A stretch of 64,000 nucleotides of DNA from Hofstenia miamia (Eukaryota > Xenacoelomorpha > Acoela): positions 784,360 through 848,359 of the forward strand of contig SCFE01000006.1 of NCBI GenBank assembly GCA_004352715.1. Direction: 5' to 3'. Both the position numbers and the translations under genes were made by a program. Position 1 is the stretch's first letter; every line of letters starts with the position of its first letter. The notes below the pieces were generated by a model that made no database searches, was not told where the DNA came from, and worked only from the letters and a program-made list of their open reading frames with translations. Positions 25,626 through 38,164 of the stretch are shown here, piece by piece.

Positions 25626-25995
25626 ACTTCCTATAAATCTGCTATATTTCTTATATTTTTGTAGTTTTATCACGTTTTAATTTCAACTTTTTATTCTTCC
25701 TTAAAGTTAATTTTACGATAAATTCAACATCATTTTGGTAATATATAAATATATTTAGAGATACAGCTGTAGTTTTAATCATCGTTTGCATGTTCTTTAG
25801 AACAGACCTAATAATCTAATTTTTACTTCAAGTGGCATTCATCTTCTTTACTTCATAAGACCCCATTATTTCCTTCTCCAGTAGATATTTTTTCGCTTCT
25901 GTTTGTCTCTGTCTCTCTGTTTGTCAGAGTGTTTTCTCAAAAAATAATGGATGGATCTTTATGAAAAACAAACCTCAAGATATATATTAGCTTAA

Positions 25996-27060
25996 CCTTA
26001 AACGTACCGAGGTATAAAATATCAATAAAGCACTGAGAGGGAGCGAATCGGCCCCTTATTTTATTTAAAAACTATTAAAGATAAACTAATGAGCTTTGCC
26101 ACAGTGAAAGATGCACTTTTGAGCTAGATCTTTGCCAATGTTCAAAAAATATATTCATTGGTTGTGGTTTTCTATGCAAATAAGTTGTGACGTCAGCAAT
26201 TTTTCGAAAAATAAAGGTGAAAATCATCCTAAATGAATTGAGCTATTAAAATGGAAGGAAGAAGTTTATTTAGCTCATATTCCTTCTAGTTATTGTTAAC
26301 GACTTACTCTAAAAGGAAAACAAAAAAATACGCTCAAGCTCAGACAGTTTTAAGTAACAAGGCAGCCATTTTCATAATTTTGAATGAATTAATTAGAAAT
26401 AAAATCAATGAATAATTTTTATTTATGTTTTAAAAATCAAATACGTAACATCATAATATATACTAGTAATATATATATATATTAAGGTCACTTTCAAGAT
26501 CAAACCTAAAAAAATAAAAAAAAATAAATTTCACCGGCCTCAACCCGCTTTTCCCCATCCCAGGTTGACATTTTTCAACCGGGGTCAGCATCAATGCCCA
26601 TAGTAATTTAGACCACTGTTGTATGGTATGTAATACTATTTAGTAATTAGTGTGTTACTGTATTCAAAATTTAGCAACAAATGAAAATGTCATATTTTTC
26701 GTATATTAATTTTCACCACACACCTCCTAAGACTTTTGTTTTATAAGATAAACTATTTTGTTGCCAATATTTTATTGCTACGGTGGATCCAGGTACGACA
26801 AATCAATAATAACTGATTGCAGTACTAAAGTACATAGGGGCCACGCTCATGTAAAAATATTTTTCACCCTAACAATTTTTTGACGAGCCCTTAAAAGTGG
26901 TGATTCAATCAATTTAATTGTATAAGTATATCGATATCTATAAAAATATTTTTGGGAAAAGTCAGAAAAAATCAGTTAAAAAATTAATTTTCAAGTAAAG
27001 TTAAGGCCAAAAAAACAAAATGTGGAGTCGAATTTGCCCCTCCCCTCAGTGCGTTTAGGG
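25996..27060. mobile_element. piggyBac-like non-autonomous element (MITE) with TTAA duplication
   Basis: The left end CCTTAAACGTACCGAG (25996-26011) follows TTAA at 25992-25995. The right end CTCAGTGCGTTTAGGG (27045-27060) precedes TTAA at 27061-27064. The inverted ends match at 13 of 16 positions. TTAA target duplication plus CCY-starting ends is diagnostic of the piggyBac superfamily. The 1,065-bp interior has no transposase, so movement would depend on a relative elsewhere. It sits about 370 bp downstream of the tubulin stop. Confidence 0.75.
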
Positions 27061-27064
27061 TTAA

Positions 27065-27628
27065 CATATACCGCATAAAATTTTAAGACTGATCCCAATT
27101 GCGACTTGGTTGTATCTAGACCTAACTATATTAGCGTAGAGTCAGGATTTTTAGATCAGTTCTATAAGAATTAATCATGTCAGATCAGATTTGAGCTGTC
27201 CAAAGTCATTTCCGCAACATAAAACAGTTTCGGAATAAAGTCTAATAGCATCCATATTTAAAATATCTAGTAAAATTGTATAGTTTTGACATCAGTACTC
27301 AGGAGCGTATACAGATATATTTTTATTGGACTCAAAAAAGTACTGTATTCGAGCTATGCAGCGTCAATAAAAATACATTGTTGATGTGCGATCGGCTTTC
27401 AAAACTTGTAATTTCAACCTGTTTATTCAATGACAAGTTCATGCCCAATTTCCTCGTAATTTTACTAGTCTTTTTTGTATTTATCAAGAACCACTTAAAT
27501 AAATCAATATATTAATTTCGCAATATATTGGTTAAATTATTAACAAAATTTTTTTCTTTTAGGTATTGTTAATACCTTATGTTTAAATTCAAGGTCAGTG
27601 AAGATTTTGGTCATGTCTGAAGGACAGT

Positions 27629-27673
<45 letters not shown>

Positions 27674-27826
27674 CTGATCTTTGTGTTTAGTTGTCTGTAA
27701 GAATATTTGTCAATAGTGCCTACAATTTATTGAAGTATATTCAACACTATCCATATAATTTGAAAACAAGCTAGAATTTAGTTCGCCTGCTGATGAATTG
27801 ATATTGCAGCGCCTTGAACGGATATA

Positions 27827-27862
<36 letters not shown>

Positions 27863-28280
27863 TACTTCCGTCTACGAAGCTTTACTTACTTGCTGCCAAA
27901 TTTCAAAGTAAAGTATCGTTTTGCAATTTCCATCTCAACTTTCTAATCTTTTATTGAAATATATATGTTATTTCTTTTTACAAACATTGACTTGCTGTCT
28001 GCCATAATGGATTTTGTCTAAGAAAGTAAACACAAATAACATTTGTTGCCATGGATTATAATACTATACCAGAATTATACGAAAACACTTGCCAATGTTG
28101 TATTTCAAATTATTGACTTAGAAAATTTAATGCGGATTTTGCAAATTTACTGCTTTTGTAATCATTCAAATGTATTATTTTACATCAGTGATTAGTATGG
28201 CAGTGGTTTTGAAATTTTTTTGTTTTAATATGCCTGAAGACACTGATCTGCATTATAAATTTCTCTTAAGTATATACAAT
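27065..28280. other. Unassigned sequence with two (TA)n tracts
   Basis: TA microsatellites lie at about 27631-27670 and 27823-27860. No gene is supported. Confidence 0.5.
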
Positions 28281-28289
28281 CATTAGATT

Positions 28290-29198
28290 AAAATTTGCAA
28301 CCGGTTCAGGGATTTTTTGGAGTGTAGGACGGGTCACCGAGTCAAATTTCACTTAGGGATGCAAGGTCTACTTGGTCACCGAGTCACAGTTATATAAACA
28401 AAATTTGAAAGAAAATACAGTAAATATAACTTACCTCAATGAAGCCAGGTTTTTTGTTACGTAATCATTCAATTGCACAAATTTCATGCATGGCTTCAAT
28501 AGTTTTAATGGTCTCACAATTTTTTGTATCTTGATTTTCGTTTGCTTCTGTACTAGGGCTTTGCGAATTCATTTGATAAATTTAAAATTCGGGTGTCAAT
28601 ATTCAGGTAATGCATTTGCAAATCCGAATCTGAATTCAAATCCACAATATAAATTGGCCTATGTAATAACATCTAATGCAAATACTTATGTTGTTAATGG
28701 CTTTGAAGAATAAAAATTTTTTTGTTTATTTTACAAATAAGCATTTACCTGAGAAATATGACTTCAAACAAAGTGCTTAGCTTCTGAAATTATTTTTATT
28801 TGAAAAATTTCCGTATCATACCAGAATTCTAGATTCGCTACTGCCAAAATTTGAATTTGGAATTTATTTTTTTTGTAAATCCCTATTTTGCAATTTTTAA
28901 ATTTTATTGGGTCTCGCAGGGTCAGGGTCACAGGGTTAAATCTTTTCAGAATTGCATGTGTCATTGGGTCACACTTNNNNNNNNNNNNNNNNNNNNNTAT
29001 TTGAAAAATTTCCGTATCATACCAGAATTCTAGATTCGCTACTGCCAAAATTTGAATTTGGAATTTATTTTTTTTGTAAATCCCTATTTTGCAATTTTTA
29101 AATTTTATTGGGTCTCGCAGGGTCAGGGTCACAGGGTTAAATCTTTTCAGAATTGCATGTGTCATTGGGTCACACTTTGTAACCCTGTTACAACTCTG
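28290..29198. mobile_element. Decayed hAT-like element with approximate 8-bp duplication
   Basis: The right end, read inward on the minus strand, is CAGAGTTGTAACAGGG, a hAT-type terminus. The left end is degraded (AAAATTTGCAACCGG). Flanks ATTAGATT (28282-28289) and ATTAGAGT (29199-29206) match at 7 of 8 bases, as expected for an old hAT duplication. The interior repeats GGGTCACCGAGTC and GGGTCAC motifs near both ends. No transposase was found. Confidence 0.5.
28797..29177. repeat. Identical 180-bp copies flanking a 21-N gap
   Basis: 28797-28976 and 28998-29177 appear identical base for base across N 28977-28997. Perfect identity in an old transposon suggests an assembly duplication and not a real tandem repeat. 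Confidence 0.85.
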
Positions 29199-29206
29199 AT
29201 TAGAGT

Positions 29207-29755
29207 ATACCATTTTACACATCATTCTTGATGTTGATGGCAGATATTTGCGCAATCACACATTTTTAATATCATCCCTACTTGGAGGCTGTTCTACTGG
29301 TCCTAGTTTGTAGAGTTGTTGTACCGCACTGACATTAAATGTGCGAAATCTAGGTGAATGTGGACCAAACATTTCGCAAACATATTTTAGCTTAATCAAT
29401 ATAACACAATAGCAAATATTAAACTCAATTTGTTCTAGTTAAAATTTAAAAGTTTGTCCAGGTTCTGTCCTGTTTTTTCGATCCCGTCCCAATTATGAAA
29501 TCAGTAACGGGATCAGTCCTGCAGAACTCTATTTGATGGCATATTTAATGTTTGCTATTCATAATTATTTTAAAACGTGATTTTCTAAATAATTATACAT
29601 GGCTTGAAAAGAATTCAACCATTTCAATCTGATTTATTTGAGATTTCAGCCTAAATATGCATTTATTTTGATTTTAATTCAAAGGAAATCTGCTGACGTA
29701 GTCCATTAAGCAGTAATGTTCTGAACAGATAAAAGGGAAGTAAATAAAAATTGAC
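29207..29755. other. Unassigned sequence
   Basis: No gene. A short palindromic GC-richer patch around 29460-29530 (GATCCCG…CGGGATC) might be a tiny MITE. Confidence 0.35.
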
Positions 29756-29762
29756 CTTTAAC

Positions 29763-30190
29763 AGTGTCATTCTGTTTATTAATGATCTAGAGGAATTGAA
29801 CGAAGCCAATCAAAATTGTATCCTTAAGATGCAATTGGGAGACACTTTTGAGAATATTTTTTAAAAGTGCGCATAAATTCAAAATACTAAATTGTTATAT
29901 ATTTGTGGTTGAGTAAACAATGCTATGAATAAATTTTATTAAAACTAAAACTTCAGAAAAATTGTGTCAAAGCAAAAAAAATATTAGATTAAGTTTCGAA
30001 TATGAATAATTCAAGAATTTAAAAAATAATGAGTTGTTCATAGTTGAATTATACCACATTCATTTTAAATCGCACTTCTTTTTAAAATACATTTAATACT
30101 TTTACAAAGAAATATCTGATTTTCAATTGCGTCATCGACGAAGTTCAACTATCAAATTTAAGGTCAATTTAAAGGTAAATGTTATTTATA
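29763..30190 (+). pseudogene. LINE reverse transcriptase relic
   Basis: SVILFINDLEELNEANQN followed by KMQLGDTFENI resembles the end of RT motif B (…LFxxYINDL…) and a mutated motif C (ADDT changed to GDTF). Then comes VNNAMNKFYQN-like sequence matching the N.L.LN..K segment that follows motif C. Broken by stops. Assigned by motif order only. Confidence 0.4.
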
Positions 30191-30194
30191 ATTT

Positions 30195-32380
30195 CGTTTC
30201 TAACTTTTTTAAAAAATAATTAGAAAATATTGAATAAATAATTGAATTTATGAATTAGAATCAATTAAGTATACAAAAGGAATTTTAAGAATAGAAATTT
30301 GTATAACAATAATTTGTAATATAATAAAGAAGATGCTCATTGTGTGAAATAGCAGGCATTCATTTTGTCAGGTTGAATTCTTCTAGTAAAATATTTAAAT
30401 AAGCTCTATCATATTCAATACATTTATTTAATGTTGAGATAAATGATATCAATTTTAGTACATTTTAACAAAACTTCCGTAATAATACACCCAAATAGTT
30501 TTGAATCTGAACATTGTAGATGCCTCACATTTGCGTATAATTTTTCAATCAATTATTTTAAGAATTTGTTCGTCAATTGGATGTGGGTGGAGCTACTGGT
30601 TGGGTTGTGAATAACTTTGAACATAGCTGTAGAATTGTTGTGTAAACAATCATTGGAGATTCAGTCATTGCCAACCTCTTAATTATGAATTTCTTTACAA
30701 GTCTAAAACTCTAACTTATTTTTAAACTGTTACTTTTGAAAAGATAAGGCATGTTTAAGGTAGAACTGTGTGGGTACAACTTTAAAAAGTCGGGTAAAAT
30801 TGTAATTTTAAGATCAATTTGATGTGCTACTATTTAATGTAAATTCTAATAGCTACCCACCACGCAGCCCTGGTTGAACAAAAACTGTGGAATATGGGCA
30901 TTGGTTTACTACGGCCAACGAGAAACAGTTTCTTAGTCATCTTTAATAGTGGCTGCATGCTGTTAGGCGAGACATGTACTTATTAATTGTATTAATTTCA
31001 TGTACCATAAACATATTTCTCATTGGAATTTGAAGTGAGCTGAGGAGGCTAACTATATAATATAGAAAAAAGAAAGTTTGATGGATTAATATCTTTCTAT
31101 TCGCTTGCAAATTTGTTATATTTTCTTTTTTATATTTTGCATTATTGTTTTCATTGTTTTTTTGTTATAATTTGTTATACTTTTTAAGAAACATGAATAA
31201 TGTGCTTTCGCGGGTAACGGCTGGTTACGGGTAAAACTTTTATGGGTACGGGGTACAAAGCAGAAAAGTCGGCTGTTTAAGTGGACTGGAAAAGTCTTAG
31301 CCAGACAGCACTAATTTAAAGGGAGGGGGGTCCAGATTATCCAATCTGAGAAAAATTACAAAGGTACTCGTATCCTTAAGCATTAAAAATAATCAGTAAG
31401 TTTAGGAGTGAATACTGGCTAAGGGAATATAAGCTGCAATTAAAAGCTTAGAAAATTACATCAATACTCAATTCAATATTAATTTATATCATCCCATTCC
31501 CCATGATGTTATTCACATGATAATATTTAATGAAGTTTAGACATTTTGATATAACGCCGATTTTTGTAAGCAAGAATTAAATTCTAAGAAAATGAATACA
31601 TTTGAGAAAGAAGTTGGGCATTGGTGCCCATCCCCAACAATAAATTCTGGAGACATCCCTGTCTGTAGAAACTAAAAATATAGTATATTATGTCAGTGGA
31701 TCTTAGGCTTAATTTCACAAATATTTGATTTAGAACTTTTTGTCCACATTTTCTGTGGGTTCCAGGACTAATGGCCGGATGAGCCATAAAGTATGTGCAG
31801 GTTTGGATGTCAGTCAAACTGTGTTAAAGAAAAAATTTGAGTCCACACCACGATTGTTTTTAAAAATACGACAATGCAACTATTAGGACATGTATTGAAT
31901 TTTAGAAAATAAATTTCAAAAATATATTTATCTAACTAGAAGAACAGTATTACTTCATTGTAGACTAATAAATCTGTCTGCAAATTAATTAACAGCAGTG
32001 TGGAATGCAAAAGCAATTTGACGTTAATGAAATTCTTCTCTATAGCTGTTTATAATTTCCTTAATGATATTTATTATACAATTGATATGTGAATCACATC
32101 TTACATGGAAGCAGTTTTAAGATTTTTCCAACCTTTCGGTGTTCACAGCAACTTTGTAACCGACAAGTTATGATCTTATTATTATATAGGTTTGAAAAGA
32201 AAGTTATTGCCGAAACATGTCTATTGAGCAATCACAACAAATACAAGGTTTGTAAAGAAAATTTTTGCTGACGGTAAAACGCATGCAAATTTCTTTTATT
32301 TTATTTTACACTCATTTGGACCAATTACATGATGACATAATCTTTACTAGTTTTCTCACAATTTTTTTAGCATGAAGTTT
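30195..32380. other. Unassigned AT-rich sequence
   Basis: No gene is supported. A GC-rich patch with repeated CGGGTA/GGGTAC wording lies at 31208-31252 and may be the end of a degraded transposon. Confidence 0.4.
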
Positions 32381-32382
32381 AA

Positions 32383-32975
32383 TTGCGATGGATATTGATA
32401 TACTATTGCTATAAACGAGGTTTAAATCAACCTCAAATTGCTAATGAAATAAACTCAACGCTTTGGCAGCATACAATATGTTTACGAACATGGAAAAACT
32501 TAGGGAATAAATTAAATATGGGTGATTTTTCATTCGCAATATCTGTAAGCAGCTTGGTGTTTCACTTGTCACAATAACAAATCATCTTAAGAAGATAGAC
32601 AAAAGATACTTGTGCAATAGCTGGGTTCCACATTATTTATCACGTGAAAGCAAACTTAATCGAGTAACTGTGTGTAATGATTTACTTTTAAGATACCAAC
32701 AGAATTTTTTTTAGAGATGGAACTTCTATGTTATCAGAAAGATGGCAAAGAGTCATTGACGGAGAGGGTTAATGTATTTAACTATTGTAACCTTGTATTG
32801 TTCAATAAACATGTTTCGTCGAAAACTTTTACAAACCTATATAAGACATGTCCCCAATATCAGCTAATGTTAGTGGATAGAAGATCGGACATCTACATCA
32901 TATTTAGATGTTCATGCTGTAAACAATCTTTAATCCTAAGAAGCTTTACACATCTACGCTTCGAACCTTGATCAT
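32383..32975 (+). pseudogene. Mariner transposase relic
   Basis: The N-terminal part resembles the mariner helix-turn-helix (YCYKRGLNQPQIANEINSTL … NMGDFSF). A second helix-turn-helix follows (LGVSLVTITNHLKKIDKRY) and then the WVPH..S.ESKLNR…CNDLLLRYQQN segment that precedes the first catalytic Asp in mariner transposases. The later part is rearranged by shifts (VDRRSDIYI…CCKQSLILRSFTHLRFEP). Inactive remnant. No ends were matched. Confidence 0.6.
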
Positions 32976-32979
32976 ATCA

Positions 32980-33935
32980 TATAAATAAGAAGAATTTCGG
33001 TACCTGTATTATTTCAGAATTTAGGCTAGAGTTTAACTGTCTCTCTTAAACCTTCCTTAGTTCATTGTCCTCTGAAATATTAATATTCTAATACAACCAA
33101 TTAAGTATTATTTATTACTGAACCACAAACTGTACCAATGTTTGAGAGGGGCTAGGGGTAATTGCACAAAATACAAACAAAGAAGTTTCACTGCCAGAAA
33201 CTGTTGTATTGGAGTAACAATCATCACACATTATATTTAAACTGCAACCTGCAACGAATGTCTAGTCAGGGAGTTCATGAGATCGGTGCTTGTCAAACGT
33301 ACCTGTTATTGATTGTACATATTTATCTATATATATATATGCATCACTGTAACTTTACAATTCTTAATAAAATATTTTTTAACTTAAACAAACACTGAAA
33401 TAACAGGTAAAGGAAGCGACATAAATCCATTAGCAGTAAATCAGTGCTAAGACAGGGTTGATGAAATTTCCCCACCTGTAAAAAATTAGCAAGATTTTGA
33501 TCACTTGAATTGCATTGCCCAAGGTTTTCATAATTCAACTGCTGGCTTTGTACAGGATTTTTTGAGCTGAACCTCTTTGTTGATAGTTATATTACACTAA
33601 TGTCAATATGGATCTACAATTCTGCAATTCCTCTTCCTGCATTGAACCTACTAGTAATTTGCTACATTCTTCTATTTAATATTTTCTGCAATCCATGACT
33701 TCATCAGATAGCAGTGAGTATCACTATTCAGTAGTGTTGTAAAACATTGTGACCACGAACTAATAAGTCATGATCAAAGATGGACGTGGGTGCGGGCTTA
33801 AGCGCGCGGGTTGTAGTTTTACCCGCATTTTTGTGTGTAATATTAAAGTAATACAATATTAACTATACTACGAAATCTATATAATTTAATATATTTATAT
33901 CATTCACTCAATTATACAAAATTAATAGAAAGTCT
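32980..33935. other. Unassigned sequence
   Basis: No gene is supported. A GC-rich patch at 33780-33828 (GTGGGTGCGGGC…GCGCGCGGG…ACCCGC) stands out from AT-rich flanks and may be a transposon end. Confidence 0.4.
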
Positions 33936-33939
33936 ATTC

Positions 33940-34978
33940 ATATATATATATATANNNNNNNNNNNNNNNNNNNNNNNNNNNNNNNNNNNNNNNNNNNNNN
34001 NNNNNNNNNNNNNNNNNNNNNNNNNNNNNNNNNNNNNNNNNNNNNNNNNNNNNNNNNNNNNNNNNNNNNNNNNNNNNNNNNNNNNNNNNNNNNNNNNNNN
34101 NNNNNNNNNNNNNNNNNNNNNNNNNNNNNNNNNNNNNNNNNNNNNNNNNNNNNNNNNNNNNNNNNNNNNNNNNNNNNNNNNNNNNNNNNNNNNNNNNNNN
34201 NNNNNNNNNNNNNNNNNNNNNNNNNNNNNNNNNNNNNNNNNNNNNNNNNNNNNNNNNNNNNNNNNNNNNNNNNNNNNNNNNNNNNNNNNNNNNNNNNNNN
34301 NNNNNNNNNNNNNNNNNNNNNNNNNNNNNNNNNNNNNNNNNNNNNNNNNNNNNNNNNNNNNNNNNNNNNNNNNNNNNNNNNNNNNNNNNNNNNNNNNNNN
34401 NNNNNNNNNNNNNNNNNNNNNNNNNNNNNNNNNNNNNNNNNNNNNNNNNNNNNNNNNNNNNNNNNNNNNNNNNNNNNNNNNNNNNNNNNNNNNNNNNNNN
34501 NNNNNNNNNNNNNNNNNNNNNNNNNNNNNNNNNNNNNNNNNNNNNNNNNNNNNNNNNNNNNNNNNNNNNNNNNNNNNNNNNNNNNNNNNNNNNNNNNNNN
34601 NNNNNNNNNNNNNNNNNNNNNNNNNNNNNNNNNNNNNNNNNNNNNNNNNNNNNNNNNNNNNNNNNNNNNNNNNNNNNNNNNNNNNNNNNNNNNNNNNNNN
34701 NNNNNNNNNNNNNNNNNNNNNNNNNNNNNNNNNNNNNNNNNNNNNNNNNNNNNNNNNNNNNNNNNNNNNNNNNNNNNNNNNNNNNNNNNNNNNNNNNNNN
34801 NNNNNNNNNNNNNNNNNNNNNNNNNNNNNNNNNNNNNNNNNNNNNNNNNNNNNNNNNNNNNNNNNNNNNNNNNNNNNNNNNNNNNNNNNNNNNNNNNNNN
34901 NNNNNNNNNNNNNNNNNNNNNNNNNNNNNNNNNNNNNNNNNNNNNNNNNNNNNNTATATATATATATATATATATATA
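33940..34978. repeat. (TA)n tract with a 1,000-N placeholder gap
   Basis: N 33955-34954 is exactly 1,000 bases, with TA on both sides. Confidence 0.9.
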
Positions 34979-34979
34979 A

Positions 34980-35955
34980 TTCCAAGTTTCTCACAATAAG
35001 TACATTACAAAGGTCAGTTGCAGGTTACAAAATGACTTTTACCTTGCAAATATTATTATTTAAAATTTTTAATATGTTATATGATTACTGGTATATCGCT
35101 GAAATAAACAAAATTTAACTCTATTCTTGAAAAACCCGTTTTATATCATCAGTTCACAATAATTTAACGGACTTTTATACAAATGAAATGCTATAAAGAG
35201 CATGTTTATCATTTGCTAAGCACATAACCGTAGTTGACGCAATTAATATATTCAATATGCACATGTTTGTACACATCGTACTAAAGATATTTTGCCAAAT
35301 TCTGTCTAAAAACAAATTCTCTTCTTTCTAAAGTCTAATTAAAGTAAAATTCGATTCCATTTAGAATGCAAAGTAATTGTCAACGCCAAGCATTTTATTA
35401 TATAAAGGCTGAAAATACTTTTACAAATTAAGTTAATTATTTTTTCGTAATAGACATAGGCTTATTCTCATATTTCATCCAATCATGCCAAACTGCAAGT
35501 TGGTTTATCGAATTTTTCTCTTTCATTTTAATTAGATGGAATTTCCATGAGTTAATCAAAATTTTATTATAAATATTTTTGTACTATTTTGAACTCTTAA
35601 TAATAACTTAGTGTTAGCCAATTTTAGAATAGAGCCCTGTGAATGTATGAAATCAAATCCGAGTCTGAAACAATTTTGGCGCAGTGCAGGGGCACTTCTA
35701 GGAATTTCTTGTGGGGTACTAAAATTCCATGTAAATTTTTGTATGAAGCGTATAAATCACATTTTTTAATTGAAATTGTAAAGTAAATTGCTAAAGCTTT
35801 TGTAGTTTTTGAAGTCGTTTTTTACAATAAATATTAACAACAGATGAGTTTGCAATAGAAATCATTACGTAAACCACAATATATTTTTGGATTAAATTCA
35901 GATTCAGATTCACAAATCTTTTACCTGAACAATAGGATTCGCAAATTTGACATCA
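34980..35955. other. Unassigned AT-rich sequence
   Basis: No gene is supported. It may be the 3' remainder of the minus-strand LINE that follows. Confidence 0.4.
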
Positions 35956-35959
35956 AGAG

Positions 35960-36375
35960 CTAGGTTAATTGATTCCTTCTGCTATGAGTAGTCTTAAACT
36001 CATCTTGTCTAGAAGTTAAAAAGTATCGTTTGTCATCTGCAAAGAAATTGCGTGCAACTCCAATGCGGTCCAAACAGAACCCAACAAAATCATTATATAT
36101 TAAAAATAAAATAGAACACAACATCGAACCTTGTGGAATGCCACAAAGAGAAGGACTTCCTCTGGATATTAGCGATTTATGTTCTGCAAATCTCTGTCGT
36201 TTACTTAGATTGTATCTGATCCACTTGTGAACTGTTGAGACTATACTACTTTCATTCCATATTCTAAGAAGAAATTCATGATCAACAAAGTCAAAAGCTG
36301 AGCTTCGATCAAGTTGAACAAGTAGAGTTGCTAGTTTTAAGCACAAAATATTTTCCTCAAATGATGTACGATAAT
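35960..36375 (-). pseudogene. CR1/jockey-like LINE reverse transcriptase core fragment
   Basis: A 128-codon open minus-strand stretch contains RT motif A (QLDRSSAFDFVDHEFLL), motif B (GIPQGSMLCSILFLIYND) and motif C (FFADDKRY) in order and with compact spacing. Motif A has SSAFD where SKAFD is usual. The catalytic Asp residues of motifs A and C are present. The 5' and 3' parts of the element are missing, so this is a fragment without function. The open frame makes it younger than the relic at 14.8-16.0 kb. Confidence 0.85.
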
Positions 36376-36379
36376 ATGA

Positions 36380-37830
36380 TATTTGGTAGAAGGCATTTGG
36401 GTAACATTAAACAAAAGTTCAATCCGAAGTCGTAACGACAAATCTCGAACAATATTAATCTGCTAAACAATTTGCTAATTCTCTGCCTCCCAAATTATTA
36501 TCTGATCAAGTATGTGACACTTGACATGGGTAGGTCCTTTGCTAAATATTCTACAGAACGTTCATGAAATATACATTGAGAAATTACCATTATAAAAATC
36601 TTGATTTCAAAAGTATAAATATTTTTTTATTTGGAATAAAGCAGCATTTGCAAATAGGATTCTATTTTCTCTAGAAAATCTTTGACAGTAAAAGTTGAGG
36701 AGGGATAGACACGTATTACTTTGCAAACTTGAGTATTTTTTTTTATACAAATCACATTCAAGACATTCAATTGACTTAAGTCTTTATTTGCTATAATGTA
36801 TCTCAATTAAATATTCTTCCGATGTATAATAGTAATTCCATTGCCACTACCACAAGACCTGGGATTATTTAACTACTTAAATTCAATATAATTAATGGTC
36901 GATGTTTCCACAAGAAAGCAAATATCTATAGAATGTATTCACAAATATTAATGTTTTGTTTTGTATTGAGCGTGGGTTAATGATAACATTAATTTACGCG
37001 ACAGTTACTTATTATGCTCCTGGATATTCAATAAACTACAACTTGAAAAATGTCCTGTTTATTGTGGCAAAGCTTGAGATCTCGTATTTTTAAATCACTT
37101 CTCTGATACTTGCTTTCATTAACGAGCTCCCATTTTTAAAGAATATTCCTCAATTTGTTTTTCTGATGGTGATATAGCGTTAGATAGCAGTATAGTTCTT
37201 CAGATTGTATGCCAGTGAAACCAGTTCTCATTTAGCTTCTCAGTAATATCGTCAGAGATCGTGTATGGCCTCCCCCCATATATCCATAATAATTTGAGGA
37301 TCCTTTCCTAGAAAAAATATAATGTCCTTAACAGCACTCATCAAATTCAAGATGTTTACATTTGCTTTCTTTATTTCCTTCTTTTGAAATTGCCAATCTT
37401 TATGCAATGTCTATAGTCATCAGTTATCACAGTCTTTTACGAGCACATATTCCTGACCCAGCGACCCATTTGCAACTCTGAAAGCAATGCAAAGTATGTA
37501 GAAATTAATTACAAAATTCTATCCTTCGATTTCTGAGGGAGCTTTTCACTAGGGTTAAATAATTGAAACTACACAGAACTTCGATGAATTTTCAGGTTAT
37601 TGACAACTTAAATGCTGCAAGCGGAAATTAATAATTTTGCGGTCTAATTATAATAACCTTTTCTGAAAGCAGAGATGCATACTGTAAATATTTCTATTTG
37701 CATACAGTATTGGCTAAGATGGGGATTCGAGATTAATTATAATGAATATGATATTTATATTCGACTCAGAGAATTCAATTAGCCAACAGTGCTTATCCAT
37801 TTTCTTATTAAACATTCTGATGATGTAGAC
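36380..37830. other. Unassigned; possible decayed ORF on minus strand at 37.1-37.5 kb
   Basis: Minus-strand frames around 37480-37080 contain coding-like phrases (WQFQKKEIKKANVNILNL, then SDDITEKLNENWFHWH after a shift). They lie upstream of and on the same strand as the RT fragment at 36 kb, so they could be its first ORF. The family is not recognised. Confidence 0.3.
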
Positions 37831-38164
37831 CAGCGGTTCTTAACTTTTCTTCCCGGCGCCCTTTTTTAGAGGTTTCCATAAGCTGGCGCCCACCATAAAG
37901 TGATTGCTGTACAAAGATGAAGAGTGATACAGTGAAGTTTCATCGGATATAACGTTGTAGTGTTGGGCAATTAGGAAATTAAAACATACATTCTTAGAAT
38001 ATGATAAATCCGTATTCATTATTACTTGAAGAAAATACGGGCATATTTAACTCAGTTCTCAACTAAAACATGTATATGACCCAAGCAAACAAATTTCAAA
38101 TTAATATTAATAATAATCAGATAAATAAAAAAATACATATTAAAAAAGGCAGGAAAATTGTAAT

